From Calcarisporiella thermophila CBS 279.70 (taxonomy: Eukaryota; Calcarisporiellomycota), in the NCBI RefSeq assembly GCF_041956535.1, contig NW_027192219.1:134546-198545 (forward strand): DNA of 64,000 nucleotides, in the 5' to 3' direction. The translations under genes were made by a program, and so were the position numbers. How positions within the stretch are numbered: the first letter of the stretch is position 1; each line of letters starts with the position of its first letter. Of the stretch, positions 48,481 to 60,452 are shown in pieces. The notes beneath the pieces were generated by a model. It saw only the letters and a program-made list of their open reading frames with translations. It ran no database searches and was not told where the DNA came from.

Positions 48481-49753
48481 CTAAAACTCCTCCTCCAGCT
48501 TCAACTCAAAGGGCTGCACGTTAAACCGGGTGGCAAAATCCAGTTCGTCGTGACGCGAGTATCGCGAGAATCCCCTATCATGATCTCGGGGCGCAGGCGA
48601 GTAGGGATCGCGAGGGTCGTCCGTGTCCTCGCTTTCATCGCCCTCGCCAGAGCTCCGAACAAGATCCAAAGAGCTCTCGGGAGAGGATGGCTTATGTGCG
48701 CGCGCCTCCGCTCCCTCCCCATCCACCCTCCTTGAACTCTCCTCTCTGCTTGATTGCACATCACTCGATGGCTTATCCTGACGCCAGATCCTTTCTGCAC
48801 TCAGCTCCGGCCTATAGGATTTCATCGCCGCAGCTGCTCTTTCATGTTTTGAGTGCTCTCCGCTGAGGTTGTCCTCCTCATCATGACTACTGTCGTCCTC
48901 CAGGGCTTCTCTCCTTCGTCGCCACTTTCTCCTGTTCCGTAGCATGGGTGCCAGAACATAGTCCAGGAGTAATAGCGAGCCCTTGGAAACATCATTCTGG
49001 AGCCAAAAAAGGGCGACGAGTTTATAGATAGGGTAGGCAGGGAAGAGGCTGTGGATACGGTGAGCACAGGTGTCGAATACTGGACACAGTCACATGAAGG
49101 AGGGGAAATCAATAGATAAGCATTAGACCATGGTTATCGGATATGTGAGCAGGAACATGGGTAGAAAATAGCAAAACAAGCTCGGCATTCTAGGAGAGAG
49201 GTGAGAAATAGGACTTACACTGTAGTACTCCGTACATAATCCAATAGCAGAGCCATCGTCTCATTTCCTTTCTCCGTTTGGCCTCCTCTTTTCTTTTTTT
49301 CGCGTCATTCTCCTTTCCACTATCTTCTTCTTCTGGGATATAATCGCTCTCCTTCAAGGCTCGCAAGCTTCCCAGCAGAGGCCATAGCACTCCCACTCCA
49401 ACGGCCAGTTCTTTATACCGTTTCCGATACATCCAAGTCCAGCCCCATCCCGCAGACCCAGCGACCACCAGAAATAATAGGGATGGGGGAACGCCGCATC
49501 TTATGAAGAGACGATAAATGTAGCGGCGGTTTAAAAAATGCTCGTAAACGGCGAGGCGATCGATAAGTGCTTGTCGTAGGAATGTGTCAGTTATTGGAGT
49601 GATGTTGAAGGGTGCAGAATCCTCTAGAGAGACGAGTAGTTTATCGAGAAGTTGTGTGAGCAATCGCCTTGATTTCTTTGGCTGAGCGGGTTTAGGCGAA
49701 GACGCAGATTGTGAAGAGGGAGGCAGAGGGGATTCGATTAGAGACTGCGACAT
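48481..49753 (-). CDS. TB2/DP1/HVA22 (REEP/Yop1) family membrane protein
   Basis: Two exons (49753-49219 and 49079-48481) encode 377 residues. The N-terminal part has hydrophobic segments (SLLFLVVAGSAGWGWTWMY, ELAVGVGVLWPLLGSLRAL) around positive residues. The TB2/DP1 signature follows across the intron: RRWLCYWIMYGVLQLFDTC, LFPAYPIYKLVALFWLQ and LDYVLAPML. The C-terminal 150 residues are charged, with Arg/Ser/Asp/Glu-rich blocks. Proteins of this class insert as hairpins and curve ER tubules. This one has an insertion (KKRKEEAKRRKEM) between the hydrophobic pairs and a longer tail than Yop1, so it may be closer to REEP1-4. Confidence 0.8.
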
Positions 49754-50387
49754 GATGTTCTTCGCGTCCGTATTAAAAATAAGGATGATAACTCTAGCGA
49801 TTGTCGCAAGTCAAAGGATATCGCTAGTATACACAGAGCCTAGAGTTGAATGAGCGTGATGCGTGGAGATTGAGTAGCGGCCGCAGTAATAGATATAAAA
49901 AAACAATAAACTACAATATGAAACAAGGTAGATGGGCCATCACATGTCGAAGGATGAATGGGACTTGTTGAGGACAGCCTAATTTTCCGATGCTTCGATT
50001 ACTATTGATTTTACTTTCTGGAATATAGAATCCAAGGATTTGTGAAAAGTTCCCTCCAAAAAAGAACTAGGAATAAGGATCAATCGTTGATAGCAACAAT
50101 AAAACAAATAAACTGAACATGCTTAATGAAGTATATGAAAATGAGCCCCCTATTTTTTGTGAACATCAGCACAAACTAATCCCGATAAGTAATCCCAAAA
50201 AGCAACCCCGATAAGCAATCCCAATTAAAGACTTGATGGAGTAGAAATAAGAGTATAGTAGAGGTGGATAGCACATGGTAACAGAATAGAAAGGAAAAGA
50301 GCGGACTGGAAGTGGTATGTGGTATTATAGGATTACACGTACTTACATGGATAAGAAGAATTAAGGGGAGGCGGGGGGGGGGGTTGT
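49754..50387. other. Intergenic upstream of the REEP-like gene
   Basis: About 630 bases between the REEP-like start and the PH-protein stop. A run of 13 G at 50372-50384 and a tandem AATCCC/CCCGATAAG-type repeat near 50180-50225 are the only notable features. Confidence 0.45.
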
Positions 50388-51425
50388 CTAGTGCGAATTT
50401 TTTCCAAAGATGCTTGCCAGAGATAATTTACGTGTTCTACCTGCTCTAGAATGGGTATATGTGGGTGTGGTCTCCTCGGTGGGCGTGCTTGCCTGCACAA
50501 ACACTCTCGGCGTGGTCACCGACTGTCTCTCCCGGTCCTCCAGCTCGCCTTCCATCTCGCCCAGCGGCCCTATCTCCGGCGGAGGGCGCTGTTGCTGCGG
50601 CGACAAAGTCAGGTGGATGTTCCGTCTTTCGCTAAGCGAAGATGTCCCAAAGCTTGCGCCGTCCTTGCTCAGCGAGCGGTATTGGGGGCTTTCCACGGGC
50701 ATGATGGGCTTCTCGATGGCAACTCTGGTGCGCCGTTCGTGGTCGCCATGTTTATCGGCGACCATGTTCTCGCCCGCGTCGTCGCGCGCTCGCTCTGGAA
50801 CAGAGCTCAGCGAGGTCGCGCTCAAACTGGTCTCGCTCCCCGCGCTGCTTCCTCTCCTCCACCCCGTGCTATCGGATCCCCATCCCCCCACAAGGGAGGC
50901 GCTCGACAGGTTCAATCTGTCCAACACCACGTCCACGATGTTTCTCTCCAGGCGCGGCCGTAGGCACGCAACCCATCCGTCGCGCTCTGCTTCCGTGCGG
51001 GCCTTGAAAACGTAGGTGCGCTCGTCGCTATTCTTAGGGTGGAGTTGGAAAGTGTGTAACGTGTCCGAGGATTTCACGTGAGAATTTTGCAGAGAACAGG
51101 TCGGCGAGGGGGAGCGCGAGGACGGAGCTGCGGTGACGGTACAATACCGAGTCAAGTCGATGGTGCCGGTCGGGCGGATATCGTACTAGCATGGGCATGA
51201 GAGGATGAGGGGGGATGCGGTGGGAGGGGGAAAGCAAAGATGGGGTACCTTATTTTTGTAGTATTTGAGCTCATAGCCGTCGAGGACGAACCAGCGCCGG
51301 TGCCATATCTTGAACGAATGCCTACTGAGCTTCAGCAGCCATCCCGCATCCTTCATCCCGCAGCCACTGCTACCACGGCGCAATGCTGGAGGGGCATTCA
51401 GCGAGTAGTCCGCTCGCGTCGCCAT
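50388..51425 (-). CDS. PH-domain protein
   Basis: Two exons (51425-51249 and 51185-50388) give 324 residues. Residues 20-130 form a pleckstrin-homology domain: KDAGWLLKLSRHSFKIWHRR, WFVLDGYELKYYKNK, GTIDLTRYCTV and a final helix TEAERDGWVACLRPRLE. The remaining 190 residues are Ser/Arg-rich and disordered (SSAGSETSLSATSLSSVPER), ending RKLSLASIFGKNSH. PH domains often bind phosphoinositides. The WK.R.F basic pattern in the first strands suggests that here too. The partner or process is unknown. Confidence 0.85.
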
Positions 51426-52424
51426 CCTAGAGCTCTAATGTGGGAGTGAGGGTAAACTAAAGAGGAGGAGGCGAATGGCGACTACAGCAATGAGAGGATG
51501 GGTAAGGAGCGAATTCGACAATCTCACAAGAAAGAGGAGGCAAATAAATAAATAAAGCACAAAGGAGGGCGGGAGGCATTGAGTGTGTTCGATTCCTCAA
51601 CTCTATTTTCAAGTTAGAGTTAATTGCAGAAGGTGTCATTGTAGCGCGGAGGGTAACCGACACGTGTCAGCACAATAAAATAGGAGAGTGGTACGCAGGT
51701 ATGCGCTCCGGTGGGGCCAATTTGGTTTGTATATATATAGTTAGGGGTGGCCTGGCTTTTCGCATGAGTAATAGGAAATGGCCGTGTTTGCGGGGCGAAT
51801 GTTCTCGGAACCGTCTTTCGCAAACCTATTTGCGCAGCCGACCCTGGAAATGGACTCGGATTGCTCCACCAAGACTTCGTGCGCGGAGAACAAGGACACA
51901 AAGTTGAATATATTGTTATAGGGCATAACAAAGGGAAGAGAACAAGGTAAAATTACACAATGGAGGAATACTTGGGTGGGGAGAGAGAGAGAGAGAAGAA
52001 AGAGAGAAGAGATAGAGAATAGAGAAAAAGTAAAGCAATGGAAACAGAAATAGCAACAGAAACAAGAACAATATCAAAAGAAAACCATAAAAAAAACTTT
52101 CTTCTAAGTACTCGGTGAAAATTTCCATAAAAAAACAAAAAGAATCAATGGATGATTATCCACTGCTTCCGCAAACTATAAAGGATTTCCACAAATTGTG
52201 CTATAGGCATCGTTGGGATCAAATAAAGAAAAAGGGAGAGGAAGCGGAAAAGGAAAAAGAAAAAGAAAATAGAAGGCCAATGAAAAAAAAAATAAGATCA
52301 AGCAGGCATATGGGTTAGATAAGAAAAGATAGAGAAAAACGAAAACGCGCACAAAATAAGCACATACAAACTGCACATCCAAAATGCAGACCCCCCTCCC
52401 CCTCCTCCTTCCTTTCTCATAGGC
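51426..52424. other. Intergenic with GA-rich simple repeat
   Basis: About 1 kb lies between the PH gene start and the WEE1 stop. A GA dinucleotide tract lies at 51980-51998, in a wider purine-rich region to about 52080 and again at 52220-52270. Its opposite strand gives hydrophobic-looking open frames that are composition artefacts. No gene was accepted. Confidence 0.5.
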
Positions 52425-54239
52425 TCATCCGCTCTGCAGCAGTTCTGCCCCCATGGCCTCGACTAATAAAGGGTGCTTTAGAATTTCTCCAACGCTGGGC
52501 CGCAGCCCAGGCTCAGGATTCAGCATCTGCTGAATCAGCTCAAAGAGGATTTTGCCGTTGGACATCATCGGGAACGCCACACCAGAGAAATCGCCTTGTC
52601 GAAGCTTTTGCCATTCTGGCCCATGATCGGGCAGCACGATATCGGCAGCAACCTCCAACATGATTAGGCCTAGACTAAAAACATCAGCAGGCTTGTCGTA
52701 CTGGCCACTCAAGATCTCGGGTGCCATGTACTCGCGGTCACCTTCACGTTCAATTTCCGTTGTCACGGGCCATCGAGTGGCCATTCCAAAGTCACCTATG
52801 CGTAATGTGCCCGCGTTGGAAATCAAGACATTGGAAGGCTTCAGATCAAGATGGAGCACATGTGAGTCGTGGATGTGGGCAAGCCCCATGGCAAGATCCC
52901 CCAGGATCTGCCATATTCGTATTTCCTCTATTCGGCCCCCATACTGCTCCAAATAGGTGTCCAAGCTGGAGAAGCAAAAGAAGAAAAAACAACACATGAA
53001 GTTGGTTACGGCGTAGGTAAGAGGTGACGATGGGGTGCTAACTAACCTTCCGTTTTCGCACAATTCCATTTGCAGATACAAATGCCCAAACTGCTCCCAA
53101 GCATCCACCAATTCGATAACGTGTGCATGGCGGCCCAGGGACCATAGGATATCCACCTCCTCAAGCCGGGAGAGTCTAAACAGAGCAGATTAGAGTGACT
53201 GGAAATGCCAAAGAGAGAGCAAAGGGAAATTTACCGGTCCTTTGTTCCAATAAACGGGTATTTTGTCTTTTTCACGGCAAACAACCGTCCTGTCGATTTC
53301 TCTTGCACCTTGAAAGCTTCCGAAAATTCGCCATGGCCAAGCCGGGCAATGATGTTAAATTGTGTTTCAAAATAATCTGGACACGCGCCGGTCTCGTTGG
53401 TCTGGGAGTCGTATGAAGGATCGCGCATGAAAAGGGATGCTAACGACGCAAAAAAAAAATAAACATTAAAGCGATACTAAAAAATCCGCTTGTACACAGA
53501 GGATATTACTATCGAAATGTCGGTTTCTCCACCGCTCTCTAAAGTACTCTCGCCTCAAAAAGTGGGGATATACGGTGAGGAATCCACCGTGTGACATCTG
53601 TTGCGTGGGGGTGTTATCTAGAAATAAGACTTGGGCAGGGGAGGGGGAGAGTGGGCTTGGGCTCTCTGCGGCCAAATGAGGTTTCTTGGGTCGTTTCGGC
53701 TCCGGAAAAGTTCCTTTGTGCTTCCGGTTGGCTCCCAGGGAGAGCGGAGAACCATCCACTGAGGAGGACGAGGGGGATAGGGAGGAGAGATCCGTGGAAG
53801 CACCCGCTATTGGAGTAGTGGGAGAAAATGAATTTCCTGTGGAGGTTGGGGAGAATGCAAGATTAAAAGCATGGGGGGCACTTGTGATTATCCCGGCAGT
53901 GTTTAGTGGAGGGCGCTTGCAGGGTGTATCCGGCATAGGCTTGTGGAACTCACGGGTGCTCATATTTTTGAGCCGAGTACGTTTGGACAATAGGCCGGTC
54001 GACATAAACGCGGTCTCGAGAGGTTTAACCAGCCCACGGGAGGGCTCAGGAGTGGCCATGACGGTTGAGGGTGGAGGTGATGGAGAGTAGGCAAGTCTAG
54101 ATGAGGAAGCTACCTTGTTATTGGTGGTTGTGATGGTGGAAGAATTGGAGGAGCTAGTAGAATTGGGGGTAGGCGAAGCAGGCGCTCGCGTTCGTATAGA
54201 GCTACTGCTAGATTTACTACGAGTGATCGCCATTTCCAT
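52425..54239 (-). CDS. WEE1: Wee1-type cell-cycle inhibitory kinase
   Basis: Four exons (54239-53510, 53439-53235, 53175-53047, 52965-52425) give 534 residues. The first 230 residues are Ser/Pro/Thr-rich with SP/TP sites for feedback phosphorylation. The kinase domain begins FNIIARLGHGEFSEAFKV with lysine in FAVKKTK. It continues with HLDLKPSNVLI, the DFG region GDFGMATRW, and EGDREYMAPE, the EGD signature of Wee1 proteins. Wee1 phosphorylates Cdc2 on a tyrosine in the glycine loop to delay mitosis. The donor of the first intron is ambiguous: 53509 was chosen because it gives a 70-base intron with a GTAATA donor, but another in-phase donor exists about 90 bases upstream. Confidence 0.88.
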
Positions 54240-54801
54240 GCTGGATCATCCGCCCTCTGCGGTCTTGACGATGGATCGACGGTAGAATTTTAAGAAGGCG
54301 GCGAGATGACTGTGACTGATGACTGGCCCTATAACGATTAAAATAGATGTGACTTGCAAAGAATAAGCCAGAAAGGGCGATCAGATCCTTGAATTAAATA
54401 ATGAGAGATAGAAGCGAAAGAATCAACGCGAAATGAAGGAGAAATGAATATATAATCTGAAAAAAATGGGCTAAGGAGCTAATCAACCTAAGAATAACGT
54501 ACTACACCACAAAAAGTCGCTTACAAGAGGGAAAAAAAGACCTTTGTCGAAAAACCCAAGCCACTAAATTGCTTTTTTTTTCATTGATGGTATTGAAACG
54601 AAATCAAAAGCACCATGATCTCCAATTTTGATATTTGATGAAGGGTGCTGTTTGGTGGATGAGACCAGGTATTGCCACAAAGCAAAGTTCACCGTAATCC
54701 CATGAAAAGAAAGCAAGGAATAAAAGATCTCTTCCCATACACAAAAAGAAACCAAGCGTTCGTTTATGTTATTAAGTGTTTATTTATAAACAAGAAAAGG
54801 T
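54240..54801. other. Intergenic between WEE1 and eIF5A
   Basis: About 560 bases of AT-rich sequence upstream of WEE1 and downstream of eIF5A. No gene or RNA was detected. Confidence 0.4.
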
Positions 54802-55474
54802 TTAATTCTTGGGGGCTTCTTTGTAGGAAGCCACAGCCTCTTCTCCCATTGCAGTGAGCACAGAGACAACGAGGTCCTTGCCGTCATCGAAATCAGCCTG
54901 GAGCTTCTCGCCAAGTTCTCCTTCGGGAAGGCGCACATCATCCTTGGTGGTACCATCGTTGTCCATGAGGGACAGAAAGCCGTCGTCGATGTCGATAAGA
55001 GAGTATTCATTGCGGTTGACCACGGGAACGTCCATGTTGTGGGTGGAGGGGGAGATATCTATTTAACGGTGCAAGGCATTAGAGTGAATAAATTAAAAAT
55101 GCTCTGAGCCATATCGGCATTAGCCACTCACCTTCAAGCTTCTTGGAGGTGAAGATGTCAATAGCGACCAAGTGAACTTTGGCGTGTCCGTGCTTGCCGG
55201 TCTTGGAGGTAGACATGTCCACGATCTTGCACGGGCGGCCCTTGATCACCACGTAACCGTTCTTGCGGAGGGCAGAGCATTGCATGGGAACTAGTTATGG
55301 CATCACGATATCAGTAAAGGATTATCCCGACCTGGTTTTTTGAGGATATATGAAAAAACCACCCTCTAAACCCAAACAAAAGAGCGGTGACTACGAAAAG
55401 AAAGAAAACATACAGGTTTGGGAGGCACCGGAGCCGCTCTGCTCGAAATCATGATCGTGCTCGTGGTCAGACAT
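54802..55474 (-). CDS. eIF5A: Translation factor eIF5A
   Basis: Three exons (55474-55414, 55290-55132, 55058-54802) give 158 residues, the standard length. The start is [20 protein letters not shown], then [20 protein letters not shown]. The hypusination loop is intact: [15 protein letters not shown], in which the lysine of TGKHGH is modified by deoxyhypusine synthase. The C-terminal S1-like domain ends SYKEAPKN. eIF5A helps ribosomes through difficult peptide bonds and aids termination. It is divergent from the G-beta gene, with a 344-base spacer. Confidence 0.96.
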
Positions 55475-55818
55475 TATCGGTGTGTTGTTTTCGTTAAGAA
55501 ATGAAGAAGAAAGTGCAGGAATGCGAAAAGAGGGGAGATGAAGACAGCAAACCACTATCCCGTAAAGCAATGAGGAAGAAAGTCAGAAAATTTCAAAAAA
55601 CTGCTTAATGTAAACAACGGGAAAAGCATTGCTGCGCCGCGACTTCTTTTTTTCGAGAAGAGAAAAGCAAGTGATACAGAGATCCATTTTTTTGTTCCGA
55701 ACTCTGTAACCACCTCCGGTCTCTATTTGCCTACGCTTTTTCTTTCATTCGCATTGGCAAAGAAATCCGACAAAAGAAAAGCACATACAACCTCCCCCAT
55801 CCCCCCACACATTTGAGC

Positions 55819-57138
55819 ATGGGCGATATTGCAGAAAGAATTCAAATGGCCCGCCATGAGGCCGAGGCTCTCAAAGAAAAGATCCGTAAAAAGAAAGAAG
55901 CCCTCGCAGACACCACGTTGCGGTCCATGGCAAAGGACATTGTAAGTGACACGAGAAGAGTTTAACTATTATTGTTCCTTCCATGGGTTTTAACTGGGCG
56001 TGCATTTTCTAGGATCCGCTTCCTAGATTAACTATGCGCACCCGCAGAACACTTCGTGGCCACCTTGCTAAAATATACGCCATGCATTGGGCCATGGATC
56101 GCCGCCACCTAGTTTCAGCTTCTCAAGATGGCAAACTAATCGTATGGGATGCGTTTTCCACACATAAGCTTCAAGCAATCCCGCTTCGCTCCTCATGGGT
56201 TATGACGTGCGCATTTTCACCATCGGGCGAGCTGATTGCTAGTGGAGGCCTTGACAACATTTGCTCGATTTACAGTTTGCGGGCGGCAAGAGAACAAATC
56301 AAGCCGGGCAGAGAACTGTGTGCACATACCGGCTATTTGAGCTGCTGCCGATTTTTGGATGATCACCGGATTGTAACCTCATCTGGAGATATGACATGTA
56401 TGCTATGGGATATTGACGCGGGCGTAAAAATTGACGAGTTTAGAGATCACTCCGGAGACGTAATGAGGTAACCCAATCACAGCAACCCTCTGCAATCTAT
56501 TGGTGTTGCTTAACTTGACCGCCCCCTCCGTATATAGTATTTCACTTTCCCCCACCAACCCGAACCTATTTGTGTCGGGAGCCTGCGATGCCAGTGCTAA
56601 GCTGTGGGATATGCGCACAAAGCGGTGCGTTCAAACATTTACCGGTCACGAATCAGACATCAATGCCGTACAGTGAGTGAAGTTTTCGGAATCCGTGTTT
56701 GACCTGGACTCGTCCTTAGGCCATCCCATTTTACAATGATAGATTTTTCCCGAATGGCGATTCCTTCGGGAGTGGGTCAGACGATGCCTCCTGCCGCCTC
56801 TTTGACCTCCGTGCGGATCGAGAACTAAACCAGTATACACATGAGAGCATCGCATGTGGAATAACGTCGATTGCTTTTTCTGTAAGCGGCCGACTTTTAT
56901 TCGCTGGCTACGACAACTTCGAGTGCAATGCTTGGGATACGATTAAAGGGGAGCGGGTGGGGATCCTCCTAGGGCATGAGAATCGAATTAGTTGTCTTGG
57001 GACTTCGAGTGATGGGATGGCGCTGTGTACAGGGAGTTGGGACAGTGTGCTCAGAGTAAGTAGCAGGCCCCCTCTTTGACTGCTTAGCGATTCAATTTGA
57101 GTAACCCCCACTTTACTTGATTTTAGGTATGGGCTTAA
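55819..57138 (+). CDS. Heterotrimeric G-protein beta subunit
   Basis: Five exons (55819-55941, 56013-56467, 56538-56672, 56743-57055, 57127-57138) encode 345 residues. It starts [20 protein letters not shown], the coiled coil that pairs with G-gamma. Seven WD40 blades follow: [40 protein letters not shown] and [13 protein letters not shown] among them. The last blade closes with [10 protein letters not shown]. The last exon contributes three residues and the stop. In fungi G-beta acts in pheromone, nutrient and growth signalling at the plasma membrane. No frameshift or truncation was seen. Confidence 0.95.
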
Positions 57139-57713
57139 TTTCAGAGCAAATTCGATTTTTTTTTTTCTCTTCCTAATATTTCAGAGCATGCTTGGATATT
57201 TTTATATTCAACAAATACCTATTTATCTTTCTTTTCTAACTGTGCTTGTTTTTTTTTTTTCATTTTCTTTAATTGTCTGTTGTTCTCACTTCACTCTGTG
57301 CTTTCATATATATAATATGTTTTTCTTTTCTCCTTTTTATTGACTAATTTTTTTTTTCAAATTGAAATTCTTCGTCTGTGTTAATTTATTTATTATAATG
57401 TGTTTTTTTTCTTAATTGCGTCTTTTTATATATTCACTATGATCATACTGCAAGGAATATTTTTCTGTGTAGAATGGTTAGAGCGCAAAATTTGAAGGGC
57501 CGTGCGCGAGCAGAGGCCATCGATGCGAAGCTGATCCTCTGCTAATATGGAAAAAAGAAATTTTCGAAAAATAGACAAGACATTTTAAAAATCGCTTTGC
57601 ACCCCAAATCACGACCTTTTCTTCCTTTGCTTTACCTTGTGTTCTTCTCTCGTGTTGCTATCGTCTTTACTCCTCTTGTTTCGCCTTTCTTTTCTTTTTT
57701 TAACTTGAATCAA
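57139..57713. other. T-rich spacer between G-beta and the FAS1 gene
   Basis: This is a strongly T-rich region with many poly-T runs, followed by a pyrimidine-rich leader up to 57713. It probably contains the G-beta 3' end and the FAS1 gene promoter. No other gene was seen. Confidence 0.45.
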
Positions 57714-59069
57714 ATGAAGGGATTGAAGGCATACTTTGCGGTGCTCATCCTCTTGCTCCTCGTAGTGTGCTCTTTCGCGGAGGATTCGCAAGAGGACCAA
57801 GACGAAGACTACGACCAAGACTATGAGCAGCATTACGCCGACCAATACGAGCACCACTATGAGCACCTGTATGATTCCCCCTTCGACCACCAGTACCAAC
57901 AAGCAGACCAAAAGAATGACCAGCAACAGCAAGCCAAGAGCGTCCTCGACGCCCTCAAGGAGAGCGAGAGCACGTCTCTCTTGAGCAAGTTGTTGTCGGA
58001 ATCCGAGTACGCCCCCATCGTCGACTTCCTGCAGTCGGGGAGCAACTTCACCATCTTTGCCCCGAACCGCGACGCGATTCAGGACCACCTCTACCGAGTG
58101 GTGGGGGGAGACAAAGGGATGATCTCCGCCCTGTTGCAGGTAGGAAGAACTTGAAGCGTGGTTCCAAGCTGCACAAGACCCATACTCACGCTATTTTCCT
58201 TCCCCCCCACTCTCTCCCTTTTCCCATAGTACCATATTGTCAACGGCACTTATAAGGCCTCTACGCTCAATGACACCATCCTCTTCCCCCCCACGCTGCT
58301 TAATTCGTCAAAGTACGTTCGTCTCCCCAACAACGGCAGTCAGGTCGTGGGTCTGCTCAAGAATTCGAGCACGCTGATGGTGAATTACGGGCTCGGAACG
58401 GCCCACGTCGTCAAGGCCGATATGGAGGTGAGAAATGGGGTGGTGCATGTCATTGACAGGGTCATGTGGATCCCACAGAACATCTCTGCCATGGTGTGGG
58501 AGGCTGGTCTGGAGAGCGGAATTGGGTACTCGCTGAACCGCGCGAATCTGACCGCGGAGGTGGAGCGGATGGAGGGCGCAACCGTATTCATGCCCATCGA
58601 TGAGGCGTTCTCCGAGTTTGCGGCAACGCACGCGGCCAACCATTCCAGCAACGCCACGTCGGCCAACAACTCCACCGCGAGGCTCAGCTTGAACGATACC
58701 GCCACGCTAACCCAGATCCTCAAGTACCACATACTCTCCTCCCCCCACAACAGCACCGCCCGTCTCCCGTACTACTCGAGCTCGCTGAAGAACGGCACCT
58801 ACGTTACCTCCCAGGGGGGCAACATCACCGTGGAGGTGCGTGACGACGGCAACGTGAGGCTAAGGGACGGGGCAAACAACACCGCCAACATAGTGCGTTT
58901 CGATGTTCTGACCTCGAACGGCGTGGTACACTTTATCGACCGAGTGCTAGTGCCGCCGGTTGGGAGCGGGCAGGGCGGAGCGGGGCAGCGGTCGGCGGGG
59001 GCCATTCTCTCAGTAACCACCGCGGTTTGCATGGGACTGTTTATGATGGCTTTCAGTGCTCTACTCTAG
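57714..59069 (+). CDS. Two-domain fasciclin (FAS1) cell-surface protein, probably GPI-anchored
   Basis: Two exons (57714-58139 and 58230-59069) give 421 residues. A signal peptide (MKGLKAYFAVLILLLLVVCS) is followed by an Asp/Glu/Tyr/His/Gln-rich region. The first FAS1 domain includes FTIFAPNRDAIQDHL and GVVHVIDRVMWIP. The second includes ATVFMPIDEAFSEFA and GVVHFIDRVLVPP. Each ends with the family's H2 box, VVHxIDRV. There are many N-glycosylation sequons (for example NGT, NHS, NAT, NST). The C-terminus has a Ser/Gly/Ala stretch and a hydrophobic tail (VCMGLFMMAFSALL) expected of a GPI signal. FAS1 proteins mediate adhesion. Confidence 0.9.
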
Positions 59070-60452
59070 CTTGATGCTCACCCTCCCCCCCTCCCCTCTC
59101 TCCCTCCCTCCCTCCTTTCTGTGTCATATAATACTAAAATTACTGATGTTAAATTAATTGCCTATTTCCTATACATTGCCCTGTCATATAACAGATTTTA
59201 AATAAATGTAGTGTTTTAGATGGTTTTCAGAAGCACATTCTCTAAGACATGGTGATGAGAAATTGACACCTCTATTTGGTAACCGTGATTAGAAAACAAA
59301 GCGTGAGTGCATAGCAACAGAAGATGATTCATCTAGTGACCGACTCGAAGTCATGCTCGATAAACCGAGGGACACCCGGGACTTTCTCGAGCTCACGCGC
59401 TCTTGAGTTGCTAGTCATCACATTTTCAATTCCAGTATATACAAAATAGGCGATAGTGGGTAAGGGGACCATGCGTTTTATTGGGGAGTTGCCTTAACAC
59501 ACAAAAAATATGGGAATCCACGAGAGTATTAATGGTGGGTCGTTTTACTCTCTCTCCCAGCTCTCACTGTATAGGGATGTTTAGCTTAATAGTAATAAAG
59601 TAATTTTTAACTTAGATTAGAGAGGTTAAAAATAGAACATCCCGAGCTTGCCAAAACCTCTCTCAAGGAGAAGAGGAGCAGACACCCGAATTATGGGAGA
59701 AGCTGCCCCTCAAAGTATTCCTATAATCGAGCCGGCCTTTTGTCCAGCGGGTCGCCATCCTAGACTCTCTCATGGGGCCCTGATAAAGGATGCAGGCCAC
59801 TTCGGCTCATAGCACCCGGCCACCATATTGCGTTTCGGAGTCTCTCGATCCAGCTTCAAGGGTCGGATTGGGCCAGCGCCGCGTTTGTGGATTTCCGCTG
59901 CCTACTCCGGGAAGAGTAGCAATTAGCGTGGCCTAGCGACTGAGAAGGGCCCGTTGAAAGCGAGTTTGAAATCGAACCCTCCGCCGAGAACCAAGAGGCC
60001 ACGAGGGGCTATGGCTTGGCACCGCGCGCCTCCCTCTCCAACTGCTTACATCGACTGTTCAGGCCGAGCTTTCTCCTTTTTAAGAACTCGCTGTGCTAAG
60101 TTGCGCGGTACTCAGAACCTTACTGCCGCATCTCGAGTTAAAAATAAACAAATTCAGGTTCAGAGGGAAAGCGGTGGCTTTGGCCGCCCCGATTGGGAGT
60201 TGTAGAACCCTAATCTTTTTGCAATCGCCATAAAAATGAGGATAGCTTCAGTGTTTTCAAGTGTAGCCTTTCGTAGCGAGTGCTATTTTATTTTGCCGAG
60301 CTTGTTTCTGCCTCTGCGAGCTAGCCCGTCGCCCCTCTTCTAATTTGCCCGGCCCTCCCTCCTCTCCCCTTCTCGATTCTAGCATTAGCCTAAAGAAGCG
60401 TCTCCATTTCCGCCGGAGAGTGACCTCCTACCAGAGTTGCCAAAATCAATTT
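59070..60452. other. 1.4-kb unannotated region with a GC-rich, structured core
   Basis: No protein gene was accepted here. The core at about 59640-60200 is GC-rich and contains short complementary blocks such as GGCC repeats near 59776-59825. On the reverse strand, a TAGC..AGCGAG word (complement of 60087-60098) resembles a Pol III A box. A GGTTCGATTTC word (complement of 59968-59978) resembles a B box, and TTTTT (complement of 59628-59632) could terminate. An unidentified non-coding RNA is possible. A long leader or promoter of the Kex1-like gene is the simpler explanation. Confidence 0.35.

Noticed and set aside
51916-52382. Reverse-strand hydrophobic open frames over the GA-rich tract
   Set aside because: They are translations of purine-rich simple sequence and do not resemble real membrane proteins.
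59760-59860. Resemblance of the reverse strand (AATATGGTGGCC) to a signal recognition particle RNA segment
   Set aside because: The conserved helix 8 loop sequence and the GNAR tetraloop are not found near it, so the 12-base similarity is not enough.
60206-60213. AACCCTAA, which could be read as a telomerase RNA template for TTAGGG repeats
   Set aside because: An 8-base word is expected by chance in a 64-kb window. A similar word occurs in the H2B intron (about 13549-13557) and another near 2619-2626, and no pseudoknot or other telomerase RNA feature was seen.
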